A stretch of 46,858 nucleotides of DNA, from the IMG/VR virus record IMGVR_UViG_3300029266_000517, positions 1 through 46,858 of that record; one strand, given 5' to 3'. The DNA comes from a virus. Made by a program: the position numbers and the translations under genes. Below the pieces are notes generated by a model. That model was not told the DNA's origin, ran no database searches, and saw nothing but the letters and a program-made list of their open reading frames with translations. Below are positions 13,744-23,547 of the stretch, in pieces (the stretch's first letter is position 1; the number at the start of each line of letters is the position of its first letter).

Positions 13744-13845
13744 ATGAATCGTAAGGTTGTAATCATATTGATTTGCCTTTTATTATTAAACAGTTGTGGC
13801 CCTTTTAAAAAAATACCTAAAGATTCGCCAAAATACGCACAATGA
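13744..13845 (+). CDS. Tiny lipoprotein (33 aa)
   Basis: A 33-residue ORF: MNRK, a hydrophobic run (residues 5-16), lipobox L-N-S-C with Cys18, and a 15-residue basic/proline tail. It begins directly after the phosphoesterase stop and ends with an ATGA overlap with the next gene, so coupled translation is likely. It resembles the 43-aa lipoprotein at 975-1106 in design. A spanin-like or surface role is possible; function unknown. Confidence 0.65.
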   Translation: MNRKVVIILICLLLLNSCGPFKKIPKDSPKYAQ

Positions 13846-14252
13846 GATTTGAATCAGAGGTAGACTTGTCACGAGAACAAAAGGCTATAAAAACATTTGT
13901 AAATACATTTCAAGGCTCGTTTAAAAAACTAGACCCTAATGATATAGACTTTAGAGTGTTTGATAAAAACGGAGATATGATTGCTTATGCCGAAGTTAAA
14001 GGTCGTCTTAAGAAATATAAAGATGCCTTTCCTTTGCCCGTAGCAGCAAGAAAACTTGTTAAACTAGCGGACAAAAGACTTAACCCTGTTATGATATGGG
14101 CTTGTGACGATGGTATTGTATATGCAAAAGTAAATCAGATAAGCGGTACAATAAGATGGGGAGGCAGGCTTCCACGTAAAGGTTCTTACAATGACCAAGA
14201 ACTAATGATATATTTTAACAGTACAAGTAGTTTTAAATATATTTCCTACTGA
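13842..14252 (+). CDS. Putative PD-(D/E)xK-like nuclease
   Basis: A 136-residue protein. DIDFRVFD around Asp36, then AEVKGR with Glu51 and Lys53, followed by a helix carrying KLVKLADKR and a strand VMIWACDDG, resemble the restriction-endonuclease-like core (D...ExK). It has the size of a minimal phage nuclease. Recognition is by motif only, and the function is open. It is the last + strand gene. Its stop (14250-14252) overlaps the stop region of the opposing giant gene, so the two arms converge here without a visible terminator. Confidence 0.45.
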   Translation: MRFESEVDLSREQKAIKTFVNTFQGSFKKLDPNDIDFRVFDKNGDMIAYAEVKGRLKKYKDAFPLPVAARKLVKLADKRLNPVMIWACDDGIVYAKVNQISGTIRWGGRLPRKGSYNDQELMIYFNSTSSFKYISY

Positions 14253-17200
14253 CCACCATATATACTTTTCATTAACTCTTTATTCATTTGTTCCATTTGA
14301 TAATTAACATCTGTAGTCTTATCAATTTTAGGATACATTGTTTTGTATAACTCAGGGAACAGTTTCTTTACATCCGATTTATTCATACCCTTATTAACAG
14401 GTTTTTTCATCATATATCCCGGTCTGTAAGACTTGGTTATACCCATTAAGTCATAAATATTTTCGTCTGAAAAATCTCCACCAAAAGTTTTAAATAAAGC
14501 AACAGGAGCAGTTGTTTGAACACCCGCAGCTAATTCCAATACAGGAACTATTACTTTAGCAACAGATGCCTCACCTTTCTGAGCCTCTACAATACCTTTA
14601 CTTACTCTTCTAAAAACATTTGTAAACGGATTCACACCTTCACTAACAGGTCTACCTTTGTTACTTAAAGGTGTGTCTGCATTATTTAGAGCTTCTTCAA
14701 TTGCAGCTCCTATTAAAGGTATTTGATAAACTAACGAAAGGCCTGTTGCAGCTAATTTAACTTGTCTCCAAGCTTCATCTCTTTCTTCGTCATTACCTCT
14801 TAGTATAGCTCCTGAATATGATGCCATGGTAAACATAGCATTGGCAGCCGACCAAGACAAAGCTAAAGCTCTAACGTCTTTTGTAAGAGGAACTTTCTTT
14901 TGAGCAACTTGCGAGTATATATTATTAGATGAACTCATTACTTTATTCATAAGTAAAAATATTGTACTTCCAAACATTGTAAAGAACCTACTACCTGTGT
15001 CCGTACCCTGTTGAACTCCAACTTTCTCAGAAGCTCTTCTTGTTTGTTGTGTTGAGTTATATTCGTTAAACTTTTCAAGAGCTAAAGCTGCATTCATTCC
15101 GTTTTTAATATTTCTATTGTAAGCTGCTTTATAACCAAGTACACCTAAAATATCTCCTGCAACAGTATTAAATCCTGCTGCCGTATCAAAACCACGAACA
15201 CCTTTACCTAATTTATCTTTTCTGTTTTTATATTTAGGAGCGTTTCTTCTTCCACCTGATTCTAATCCAAACGTATCTCCTTCTAAACCTCTAACTAAAC
15301 GATTCTTAAAAGTACCTGACATTGCTTTAGCTTCTCTTATTTGTTTTGGAAGAGTTGCTAAAACCGCAGCATAATCTAACGCCATTCCTACCATATCTAT
15401 TGCAAGGTCTACTCCCGGAATTATTGTCGTCTTTCTTCCTAAGTAACTATACTCTTCAAAAGCTTGTATAAATGAAGATGCTTGCTTAACTACTTGAATA
15501 GGTTTAAATGATAATGCATAATTTACAAATCTACCTTGCAACCAACTTGTAGCATCTGCATCCATTTTAGGGCCTGCAGTAGGATTAATCATATAAGATA
15601 GACTACGAGAGAAAAGTTTGTCAGTTGCAGTTTCTCTTAAAAGAGTATTAATTGCAGGGGATTTTAATACAGTATTCATTTGTTTTACTGTAAGAGCATA
15701 AGCTTTATACCTTTCCATTGCTTGAATGTGGTCTTCAACTACTTCTGAAAAATCAAAACCTAGAGCTATATTCCCTGTAACATCTGTTCTGTCTTTAAGA
15801 GAAGGAGCAAACTCTGCAGAAAATACTTTAGCAAAGTCTCCGCTCAACATATCAGCAGCCGTAACTGTACCGCTTAAAGTCATAGTAGGAAAATAGTTCT
15901 CTACTTTTCTTAAACCAATATCGTTTGCTTGTATGTATACTTCATTTACACTTTCAAAATAAAAGTTACTAAAGTAATCCATTACCATGTCAGACATAAT
16001 CATATTGTCTTCCCCTACAAACTCTTCTAATTGTTGCATCTTAGCCGGTGTGAATCCCTGTGCTCTTAGCTTATCTCTTTGGATTTTGTTTTTCTCTAAT
16101 GAAAGAAGTCTTAAAGCCTTGTCTTTAGTTATGGCTTTCTCATCATATGTATTGTCTGTCTTTGAATTTCTTACATTAAGAATACTTATTGTGTCTTCAC
16201 CCAAAGAATACTTCCAATCTTTCCAAGTCTTAAAGCCAAGCTTCTCAGCCATAGCATTTATTTTGTCCTCTTGAACAAAAACTCCTGTGTAATATCTTTC
16301 GTCCGCTCTGTTTATACCTTTATAAACATAGTCTTGAAACATGTTACCTCTAGTTCCTCTGTCTAATACATTTGCTAATGTTCCAAAATGAACACTTGTA
16401 TTACGTAAGTATTTTTTTAAACCTGTTGGCTCATACTTTTGGTCGGCTGCAAATTCTGATAAGAATTCTGTAATCCCTTTAAATAAACCTTTATCGGATA
16501 GTGATTTTCTTATACTTGCTTTTGCGTTTTGTAGTTCATTACCTTCTAAAAGCTTTCCGTTTTCACCAAACAGTTCAGGAAAGTCTCTTTCAATCTGAGC
16601 ATCAAACTCTGCTACAATTTTCTCAGTTTCAGCTCTTCTTAATGCTCTTCTGTTATTTAATCTAGCTATAGATTCTTTTGCAGTAGCCTTGGTGTCTGCT
16701 AAAACTTGCTCTACTTGATAGTAATCCATTGCTGCTATGTCAGCATAAGTATCATATGCTAATTGCTTGTCCAACAAAAATCTTTCTTCAGAAGATATTT
16801 TCTCCTTGTTCGCTAACTTTTGATTTATTACATCTATTTGGTCAGCGTTAATGCTTTTATCAAAAGCAGTTAATCCATCTATATCATTAGCAATAACCAT
16901 ATCTAAAACTTGCTTAGAATAAACAAAATACCTTTGTCCATAAGCATCTACTCCTTTGCCACGTATCTTACCACTTTCAGTTTTTTTGAATTGGGCTTTC
17001 TTTTTAACAGTAGCTAATAAGTCTTTAATCATATTGGTTCTTATAGTCTCTCTTATAGTAACTATATCTTCCATTAACAATAAAGCTTTTCCTTTAAAGT
17101 TTTTTTGATTTGTAGAGTTAATTGTTCTTAGTAATTTATCTACTTGACCTTTTGTGTATTTGGTATTCTTAGGTAAAAGTTTTCTAACTATATTTCTTAA

Positions 17201-20200
17201 TCGTTTTTGAGCGTCAATAAGATTATCAGCACCAATCTTTTGTTGTTTAAGATTGTTTCTAATTTCAGCGATTTCTTTACTAACTGTTGTGTTTGCTCTA
17301 GTACCTAATACTCTATCAAAACCTACACGTAATTCTTGCTGAGTAACTTCTGCTTGAACCTTATAGATTGAACTTTCCAATAATAAGTCTTGTGCTTTTT
17401 GTCTTACCTCAGCTAACGTTCTTTTTCTAGGATTTGGAATTGCTTTGCCTGTTTCACTATCAAGAAGCACACCATCACTTTCTACTGTTGTGTTTGCGTA
17501 ATCATTTACTTTGTCTTTTAACTCGTTAAACAAAGCTCTTCCAACATTTACACCACCTTCAACATTAGTAAATTCTAAAGGCATTTCAAGAAACGCATCA
17601 ATATGAACTTTCATAGCAGTATTAATTGCTTTAGCAGGAAATTTTCTATTCTTTAAAACAACTCTAATTGAAGCATCACTAAACCCATTCAGCCTGCCCT
17701 GTTCTATAATACCCTGCATTGATTGACCACTACTGAAAGCGGCTTCGGGATTTTTCATCTGAATCAACTGAGCATCAGTCATCTTTAATTTCTTTCCTGC
17801 AAAGATGTCTGCGAGTGCAGTACCTAGGAATTCATCTAAAGAGAGGGCTTGAATCTGTGCAGGAGTTAGGTCATTAGATAGACTAAATTGTTCTTTAATT
17901 GATTTCCAAATACCAAGCAACCATTCCTGAAACTTAGACCTTAAAGATGCATCTGCAATACTTTGGCCCTTATTACCAATAAGAATTGCCATGGCTTCAT
18001 TGGTAGCTTTTTTAATGTCACCGTTGAATATTACTAACTGTCTAGCAAACTCTGCGTCTTGCTGCACAAGCTCTGCTCCTTTATTATAAATAGCAGTTCC
18101 TTTTTTAGTAGTCTGTAAGTAGTCTGTCCATACGTGCCCCATCTCGTGGATAGCAGTATTAAATAATTGAGAATCTGAATTATGTGTTTGTGGATTTATA
18201 TAAATATCTCCATCAACTGTAACACCATAAATTACTTCGTTCCCTTTTAGGTATACTTTAACTCCGGGAGATTGTATTACATTTTGAAAGGTAGCTGCAT
18301 CAGTAGATATAGCGACACTTGGAAAAGACACATTTAAAAAGTTTATTAGTTTTGTTGAGTTCTCAATGTTACCTTCTGTTACTGCACCTATAAATTCTAA
18401 TCCGGGAAGTCCGTTCTGAACACCAACCGTTTCAGTTAGTATAGTTCCTACACTTGATGGTTTTAATTGACCTTCTTCTAAAGTCTCTTGTCCTTTTTTC
18501 TTTTTACTATTTTCTACTTGTTTAGGAGTAAATGTTTTTCCTTTAGCTTCATCTTTAGTAAGACCAACTATCGCATTATTAAATGCGGTAGGGAATGCAT
18601 CTTGAATAGGAATCGACTCTTCTAAAACTCCAATGTTTCTTCCCCTAACTCCCCAATCATAATTGGGATGGTTAGTTTTAATTACCTCCGGATTTAACAC
18701 ATCAATACCTTGAATTGCAACCACACTTCTTTGTGGTACATTTTTCATTTGTGGGTCAGTAATTAAATCAGTAATTTCAGAAAGAGACAGTAATGTTCTA
18801 CTTTCAGCAGGCATGTTTTCTAATAAGATAGAAGGTACTAAAGAATTTGGTTTACCTGCATTAGTTGTTTCTCCTGCTCTGTTAGGAGAACCAAACGCTA
18901 TAGTCTCTAACAATACTCTACGTGAGGGTAATGTTAATGTTTTTAAAATTTTAGCATCTAAAAGTTGTTCAATGCTTTCAACGCTTTGAGCCTTACTAAG
19001 CAACTCTTGTTTTTGTTTAATTGTTTTACTATACGCCTTAGATGTTAATTCAGAAAGTTTAGCTCCCTTTAGACCTATACCTGTTTCTACTGCAGCTTCT
19101 AGCTTAGCTATATCAATTGTAGTTTGTTCTATAAACGCCTCTAAAGCTTTTACTTTATTTTCCTTAGGTATCTTGGTAAGATTATCAGCTAAAACTCTAA
19201 ACGTTGCTTCGTTAGATAGCAAAGAACCTTCACCCATTTTTACAACAGTTAAAGGAACTAATCCGTTGTGTTCAGGATTTTCCTTCCACCACTTCTTAAA
19301 TAAAGGAATGTTTGCCATATAAACTTCCTCTGCTTTAATAAGCATATCATTGGCTTCTTTTTCTGTAGTGTTAGCCCATGCTGCTCCTTCGTTTCCTTCT
19401 GTTTCAGTAAATCCTAAACCACCTTTTAAATCAACAATAACATTTCCTGTTTCAGGATTTGTAATATTACCTGTAGTAAGTTGGTCTGATATAGTAAATA
19501 CTGTAGGAATACCATTTATAATCTGTAAAGAAGCCGTTGTAACCGGACGGTTTGTTCTGCTGCCTAACTCTTTACCGTCTATAGGAACTCTTTTACCTGA
19601 GTTTACAACAGTTTTTTCGTTACCCGACACCATTGCATCCATTCTATTTAATTCTAGCTCTTCAGCTTCAATCTGAATGTCATTATCAATGTTACCGTCT
19701 AAGCCTTCTTTCATTCTGAAATCAACTTTAGGCCCGTCATTAAGTGAGTTTTCTAAATCACTAACTTCCTCGTTTAATACTTTTGACTCTGACTTAAGTT
19801 TTTTTGATATACCTTTTATTTGTTTTTTTATTTCAGATATATTTTCTTTTACTTCAACAATATTATCTTTAGCCGCTTGTTTTAATTCTTCAATAGCATC
19901 TGCCTTCTCTTGCTTAGGCATTTTCTTTTTCCTAGTCTCTGCTATATCAGTTTTAAGTTCTTGTCTTATGCTAAGGATTTCGTTTTGTTGGTCTTCAATC
20001 TCTCCTTCAAAACTTGCAACCTCTTCCTCTAAAGGATTTATTTCTAATCCTGACTCTAACGAGTTCTGCCCGTCATCTTGGACGTTGGCTTCTTCGTTAG
20101 TTTCTTCGGCAAACTCGTTCTCGAGGAGTACTCGTTCTCCCACCTCTGTGCTATTTTCGGTTTGTTTTGGTGCATCCACCTTCTTTGTGCTTGACTTACG

Positions 20201-23200
20201 AATGGCATCTTCTTCTTTTTTAGTGGTTATTAATTCATTCAACTCTAATGCAACTGCAGCATCATTGAATACGCTTATGTCTGTACTTTCAATTTCTTTT
20301 TGTGATAATGATTTTATCCTTTTAAGAAACTCTTCTTTATTATATCTCTTTCTGATACTTCTACCAAATCGATTCTTTTCTGATATTGTATATCTAGGCA
20401 CTTCTACTCTTACATCTGTGTCTGACGTTTGTCTTCCTGAAAAAGTTTTAAACTGAAGATTTGTTTGCTTATCTACGCTTCTTAGTGTCTTTGAAGACAC
20501 TATCTCTGCTAACTCGTTTTTAATCCCTTTGATTGTTTCGCTAAAAATCTCTCTTGAATTAGTTGTTTCTGAAAGTTTTTCTTTAGCAGCTAACAAAGCC
20601 ATCGTTCTATTTTCTAAAGCAGGGTTATTGCTAAAATCAAACTTGCCTATAGTTACTCCGTTTGTTTCAAGTAAAGTTCTTGCATCTTTTCTAAGACCAA
20701 TGTTTTGATTTATTCTTTGAGCAGACTCAGGGCTAATCTGTCCTAGTTCAAGCATACCTTGAGTCCAATCCGCAATCTTCTTACCTGAGTAATTTGATTC
20801 AGCCATATAAGCTATGTCTTCAAACTGCTCTGCTATAGTTATGTTGTTTACATTTCTTCCATCCATGTACATGTTCATAGCTGCAAAAGGAGCACTCATC
20901 CCTACACCACCTATAATTTCATCCATGACCTCAGCCATGCTTTCTTCTTGACCTGCAACTTTTTGTGCTAGGTATTCTCCTAGTCCTTCAGAAATTGGGT
21001 CAAGCGTAGCAACACTTGCTAATCCTGCTGCAACTCTTGTAGTCCTAGTTCCTAAAGCTCCTACTTTAAATAATCTACCTGCTAAACCGAATGATATTCT
21101 ATCAACAACACCTATCGTTAAACCACGAGCTAGTCCTATTCGTTTAGCTTCTGCCCATACTTCAGGGTCTTTAATTGCGTTAACTAATTCATCAGCATCT
21201 TGAGGCTTGTAACCTTGATTAGATACTGCTTCATAAAAAGAATTTGTATATTCTAAAGCAACCATCGTAGTAGCAACTCCATTTTTTAATCCATCAATAC
21301 CACCTGCTATAAGTCCTGCTCCTGTTGTAGCAAAACCTAGAGGCCCTGCGGAAAAACCTGTTGCTCCCATAGTACCACCTACTGCAGCCTCTGCAGTTAC
21401 TGCTGCTCCTACAATTTTTAAACCATATGGTAACATTTGACTAATTGATTGAGCAGCCATACTCATTGCTATTTCAACAGGGTCATCATAAAAAGCATCC
21501 ATTCTCTCAGAGTAACTAAGAGCACCATGGTATCTACTTAAAGCTCTTCCTGTTGGTTTACTTTGTTGTATATTTTTTTGATTTACAATATACTCTGCAG
21601 CTTCTCGTATTGATAAGTCATCTTCCATATCAACAATACCCATGGACATTGCTAATATTTTTTGATTTGCTTTTCCGTTTGCCCAACCTCCACTCCAAGA
21701 ACTTGAGAATGAAGCCCAATTATCAACAAAAGTTTTACGTGCGTTTCTATCAACCTTGGCATCAAGATAAGTCTTAGCTACTTCAAATTTTTGTGCAGCA
21801 TCTGCTTTCCCAAACTCAACCTCAGCATTTCTAACCAATAAGTCGTTTATTCTTATTTCTTCTGCAGAAGTCTTTGGTTTATAGTTTTGTAGTTTTTCTC
21901 TACTTACTCCAAACTCTGACAACGTAACTTCGTTAAGAGCAGTTGCTTCTTGCTTGTATACATAGTTAGATTCCGCAGCAATTTTTATTTTACCTTTTAA
22001 TTGTTTTTCAATTACTAAATCAAAATCTTCTCTTACTCTTCTAAAGTCAGTATCATTTACTGTTTCTCTTAGTTCTTCAGCTTGTAGATTAAGCTTCTCA
22101 GTATACTCTAAAATATCTTGTCTTCTTCTTCCGTTTACATATAGAGCACTATATTTTTCTGCATTTTCTTTACTTAAATCTTCTTCTCTAAAAGGCATTT
22201 CCTCTGTACCAAAACCACCTTCATCATTGAATACACCTGCGGTTTTTGCAAGGTCATAACGTTGACCTTCAATAAACCTTAGTTCATCCATTATATCTTC
22301 ATAAGCATCTAACTCAGTTTTGTAAGTGGTATAATCAAGTCCTCGTTCTGCATAAAATGCTTTAGCTTCCCCGTCTACAGTACTTATGTTTTTCCAAGAA
22401 CCTTCTGCAAATTCTTGTGCTGCTTCTTCTGTGTCAAAATTAAATACCTCACCTCTTTTTTTGGCTTCTTCATAAGCTTCCATTCCGCTTTTTTCCATCC
22501 ACCATCTTGGGTCACTACCATATGTTTCTCCTTTTGGAAAAAGGGTAGGGTAAACCACTTCTTTACCGTCAATATTTGCTGATTCTAATAATACAGTAGA
22601 TTCTGTTCCGTCTGCATTAATACGAGCAGTTCTTCGAATATTTGCTATTTTAATAGCATTATCAATTACATCTTGTTCTTCGTCTGATGTTTGTTGATTT
22701 TGAGGACGAGCATAATTTGAAACAAAGTTTTTTAATTTTGAAGCCTGTTCTTGAGTAACAGATTCTAAACGACCTTTACCTCCTAAGATTATTGTTTCTC
22801 TTTCTACTGAGCCCGGAGCAATAACCTCTAATTTGTTTGCCCCTGCAGCTCTAAAGATAAAACCATAGCTACCGTACATTGATGTAAAGTAATCTACTGC
22901 ATCTGTTTCAGATTGAGATATAGTTTGTGAAGTTGTGTTTTCTAATGCGTTTACAAAGTCTTCAGTTTTAAGTAATTCGGCTAAATTTGCTTTGCCTATT
23001 TCTTTTTCAGCAGCCAATGTTGCAGCCTCATCTGCTTGTAACTGTAAGTTAGCGGGTTCGTTTGCTTTAGTTTCTTGTAAGGTTAATTTAAAGTCAGCAG
23101 CCCCTTGATTATTAGCTTCGTCTATTGCTTCCTGTGTAGGATACATGCCTCCTTGTCTTCTGTCATAAGGAGACTCATAATCCGATTCGCCTATATTAGT

Positions 23201-23539
23201 AGGTACGTATTCAGGTTCTTCACGATTCGCAAAAGCTTCAGGGTCAAATATTGGAATTTGTTCTTGATTAGTCTCTGCTTGCTCCGAAGAACCATTTGCC
23301 AAGTTTAATTCCGAATTTTCTTTTTTTTTTACTTCTTCGTTAGCAAGTTGTTGTTCAGCCCAAGCAGATTCAAATGTTGCGAAATCTGTTTCTGTGCTTA
23401 AAACTCTAGCTTCTTGTGCTTGTTTGTGCATAAAAAGTTTTTGCTCTTCAGTTGATTGCGCAAATTCCTCAAACGAAGTCTGAGTACTTAGTATTCTACC
23501 TGCAATAAAACTGTCGTAAAGAGCCTGTAACTTATCCAT
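14246..23539 (-). CDS. Giant internal virion/ejection protein (3097 aa) with HExxH metallopeptidase motif
   Basis: A 3097-residue protein, last gene of the virion operon. Order: N-terminal repeats (GRILSTQTSFEEFA, RVLSTETDFATFE); a segment at about 305-390 like a domain recurrent in phage internal proteins (DGKEVVYPTLFP...EEAAQEFAEGSWKN); a glycine/alanine-rich hydrophobic region at about 690-760; a coiled coil at about 1165-1265; HEMGH (1798-1802), a zinc-metallopeptidase motif; and a long C-terminal helical part. Size, position and order after a small alanine-rich and a mid-size protein match the T7 gp14-gp15-gp16 ejection set, with this as gp16. No lysozyme or RNA polymerase motif was seen. 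It contains a dispersed palindrome at 20485-20500. Confidence 0.75.
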   Translation of the reverse strand: MDKLQALYDSFIAGRILSTQTSFEEFAQSTEEQKLFMHKQAQEARVLSTETDFATFESAWAEQQLANEEVKKKENSELNLANGSSEQAETNQEQIPIFDPEAFANREEPEYVPTNIGESDYESPYDRRQGGMYPTQEAIDEANNQGAADFKLTLQETKANEPANLQLQADEAATLAAEKEIGKANLAELLKTEDFVNALENTTSQTISQSETDAVDYFTSMYGSYGFIFRAAGANKLEVIAPGSVERETIILGGKGRLESVTQEQASKLKNFVSNYARPQNQQTSDEEQDVIDNAIKIANIRRTARINADGTESTVLLESANIDGKEVVYPTLFPKGETYGSDPRWWMEKSGMEAYEEAKKRGEVFNFDTEEAAQEFAEGSWKNISTVDGEAKAFYAERGLDYTTYKTELDAYEDIMDELRFIEGQRYDLAKTAGVFNDEGGFGTEEMPFREEDLSKENAEKYSALYVNGRRRQDILEYTEKLNLQAEELRETVNDTDFRRVREDFDLVIEKQLKGKIKIAAESNYVYKQEATALNEVTLSEFGVSREKLQNYKPKTSAEEIRINDLLVRNAEVEFGKADAAQKFEVAKTYLDAKVDRNARKTFVDNWASFSSSWSGGWANGKANQKILAMSMGIVDMEDDLSIREAAEYIVNQKNIQQSKPTGRALSRYHGALSYSERMDAFYDDPVEIAMSMAAQSISQMLPYGLKIVGAAVTAEAAVGGTMGATGFSAGPLGFATTGAGLIAGGIDGLKNGVATTMVALEYTNSFYEAVSNQGYKPQDADELVNAIKDPEVWAEAKRIGLARGLTIGVVDRISFGLAGRLFKVGALGTRTTRVAAGLASVATLDPISEGLGEYLAQKVAGQEESMAEVMDEIIGGVGMSAPFAAMNMYMDGRNVNNITIAEQFEDIAYMAESNYSGKKIADWTQGMLELGQISPESAQRINQNIGLRKDARTLLETNGVTIGKFDFSNNPALENRTMALLAAKEKLSETTNSREIFSETIKGIKNELAEIVSSKTLRSVDKQTNLQFKTFSGRQTSDTDVRVEVPRYTISEKNRFGRSIRKRYNKEEFLKRIKSLSQKEIESTDISVFNDAAVALELNELITTKKEEDAIRKSSTKKVDAPKQTENSTEVGERVLLENEFAEETNEEANVQDDGQNSLESGLEINPLEEEVASFEGEIEDQQNEILSIRQELKTDIAETRKKKMPKQEKADAIEELKQAAKDNIVEVKENISEIKKQIKGISKKLKSESKVLNEEVSDLENSLNDGPKVDFRMKEGLDGNIDNDIQIEAEELELNRMDAMVSGNEKTVVNSGKRVPIDGKELGSRTNRPVTTASLQIINGIPTVFTISDQLTTGNITNPETGNVIVDLKGGLGFTETEGNEGAAWANTTEKEANDMLIKAEEVYMANIPLFKKWWKENPEHNGLVPLTVVKMGEGSLLSNEATFRVLADNLTKIPKENKVKALEAFIEQTTIDIAKLEAAVETGIGLKGAKLSELTSKAYSKTIKQKQELLSKAQSVESIEQLLDAKILKTLTLPSRRVLLETIAFGSPNRAGETTNAGKPNSLVPSILLENMPAESRTLLSLSEITDLITDPQMKNVPQRSVVAIQGIDVLNPEVIKTNHPNYDWGVRGRNIGVLEESIPIQDAFPTAFNNAIVGLTKDEAKGKTFTPKQVENSKKKKGQETLEEGQLKPSSVGTILTETVGVQNGLPGLEFIGAVTEGNIENSTKLINFLNVSFPSVAISTDAATFQNVIQSPGVKVYLKGNEVIYGVTVDGDIYINPQTHNSDSQLFNTAIHEMGHVWTDYLQTTKKGTAIYNKGAELVQQDAEFARQLVIFNGDIKKATNEAMAILIGNKGQSIADASLRSKFQEWLLGIWKSIKEQFSLSNDLTPAQIQALSLDEFLGTALADIFAGKKLKMTDAQLIQMKNPEAAFSSGQSMQGIIEQGRLNGFSDASIRVVLKNRKFPAKAINTAMKVHIDAFLEMPLEFTNVEGGVNVGRALFNELKDKVNDYANTTVESDGVLLDSETGKAIPNPRKRTLAEVRQKAQDLLLESSIYKVQAEVTQQELRVGFDRVLGTRANTTVSKEIAEIRNNLKQQKIGADNLIDAQKRLRNIVRKLLPKNTKYTKGQVDKLLRTINSTNQKNFKGKALLLMEDIVTIRETIRTNMIKDLLATVKKKAQFKKTESGKIRGKGVDAYGQRYFVYSKQVLDMVIANDIDGLTAFDKSINADQIDVINQKLANKEKISSEERFLLDKQLAYDTYADIAAMDYYQVEQVLADTKATAKESIARLNNRRALRRAETEKIVAEFDAQIERDFPELFGENGKLLEGNELQNAKASIRKSLSDKGLFKGITEFLSEFAADQKYEPTGLKKYLRNTSVHFGTLANVLDRGTRGNMFQDYVYKGINRADERYYTGVFVQEDKINAMAEKLGFKTWKDWKYSLGEDTISILNVRNSKTDNTYDEKAITKDKALRLLSLEKNKIQRDKLRAQGFTPAKMQQLEEFVGEDNMIMSDMVMDYFSNFYFESVNEVYIQANDIGLRKVENYFPTMTLSGTVTAADMLSGDFAKVFSAEFAPSLKDRTDVTGNIALGFDFSEVVEDHIQAMERYKAYALTVKQMNTVLKSPAINTLLRETATDKLFSRSLSYMINPTAGPKMDADATSWLQGRFVNYALSFKPIQVVKQASSFIQAFEEYSYLGRKTTIIPGVDLAIDMVGMALDYAAVLATLPKQIREAKAMSGTFKNRLVRGLEGDTFGLESGGRRNAPKYKNRKDKLGKGVRGFDTAAGFNTVAGDILGVLGYKAAYNRNIKNGMNAALALEKFNEYNSTQQTRRASEKVGVQQGTDTGSRFFTMFGSTIFLLMNKVMSSSNNIYSQVAQKKVPLTKDVRALALSWSAANAMFTMASYSGAILRGNDEERDEAWRQVKLAATGLSLVYQIPLIGAAIEEALNNADTPLSNKGRPVSEGVNPFTNVFRRVSKGIVEAQKGEASVAKVIVPVLELAAGVQTTAPVALFKTFGGDFSDENIYDLMGITKSYRPGYMMKKPVNKGMNKSDVKKLFPELYKTMYPKIDKTTDVNYQMEQMNKELMKSIYGGQ
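20485..20500 (-). repeat. Dispersed palindrome copy inside the giant virion gene
   Basis: An exact copy, reading GTGTCTTCAAAGACAC on the coding (-) strand and encoding part of IVSSKTL in frame. Flanks extend the pairing by one A-T. Confidence 0.85.
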
Positions 23540-23547
23540 ATTGTCTA

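Noticed and set aside
19350-20456. Long + strand frames inside the giant virion gene
   Set aside because: They are antisense shadows with serine/leucine/phenylalanine-rich composition, typical of the complement of lysine/glutamate-rich coding sequence.
22061-22081. CTGAAGA followed by GAAAC on the - strand, resembling part of a hammerhead core
   Set aside because: The bases between cannot form stem II, no stem I or III complement is present, and the stretch is ordinary coding sequence of the giant virion protein.
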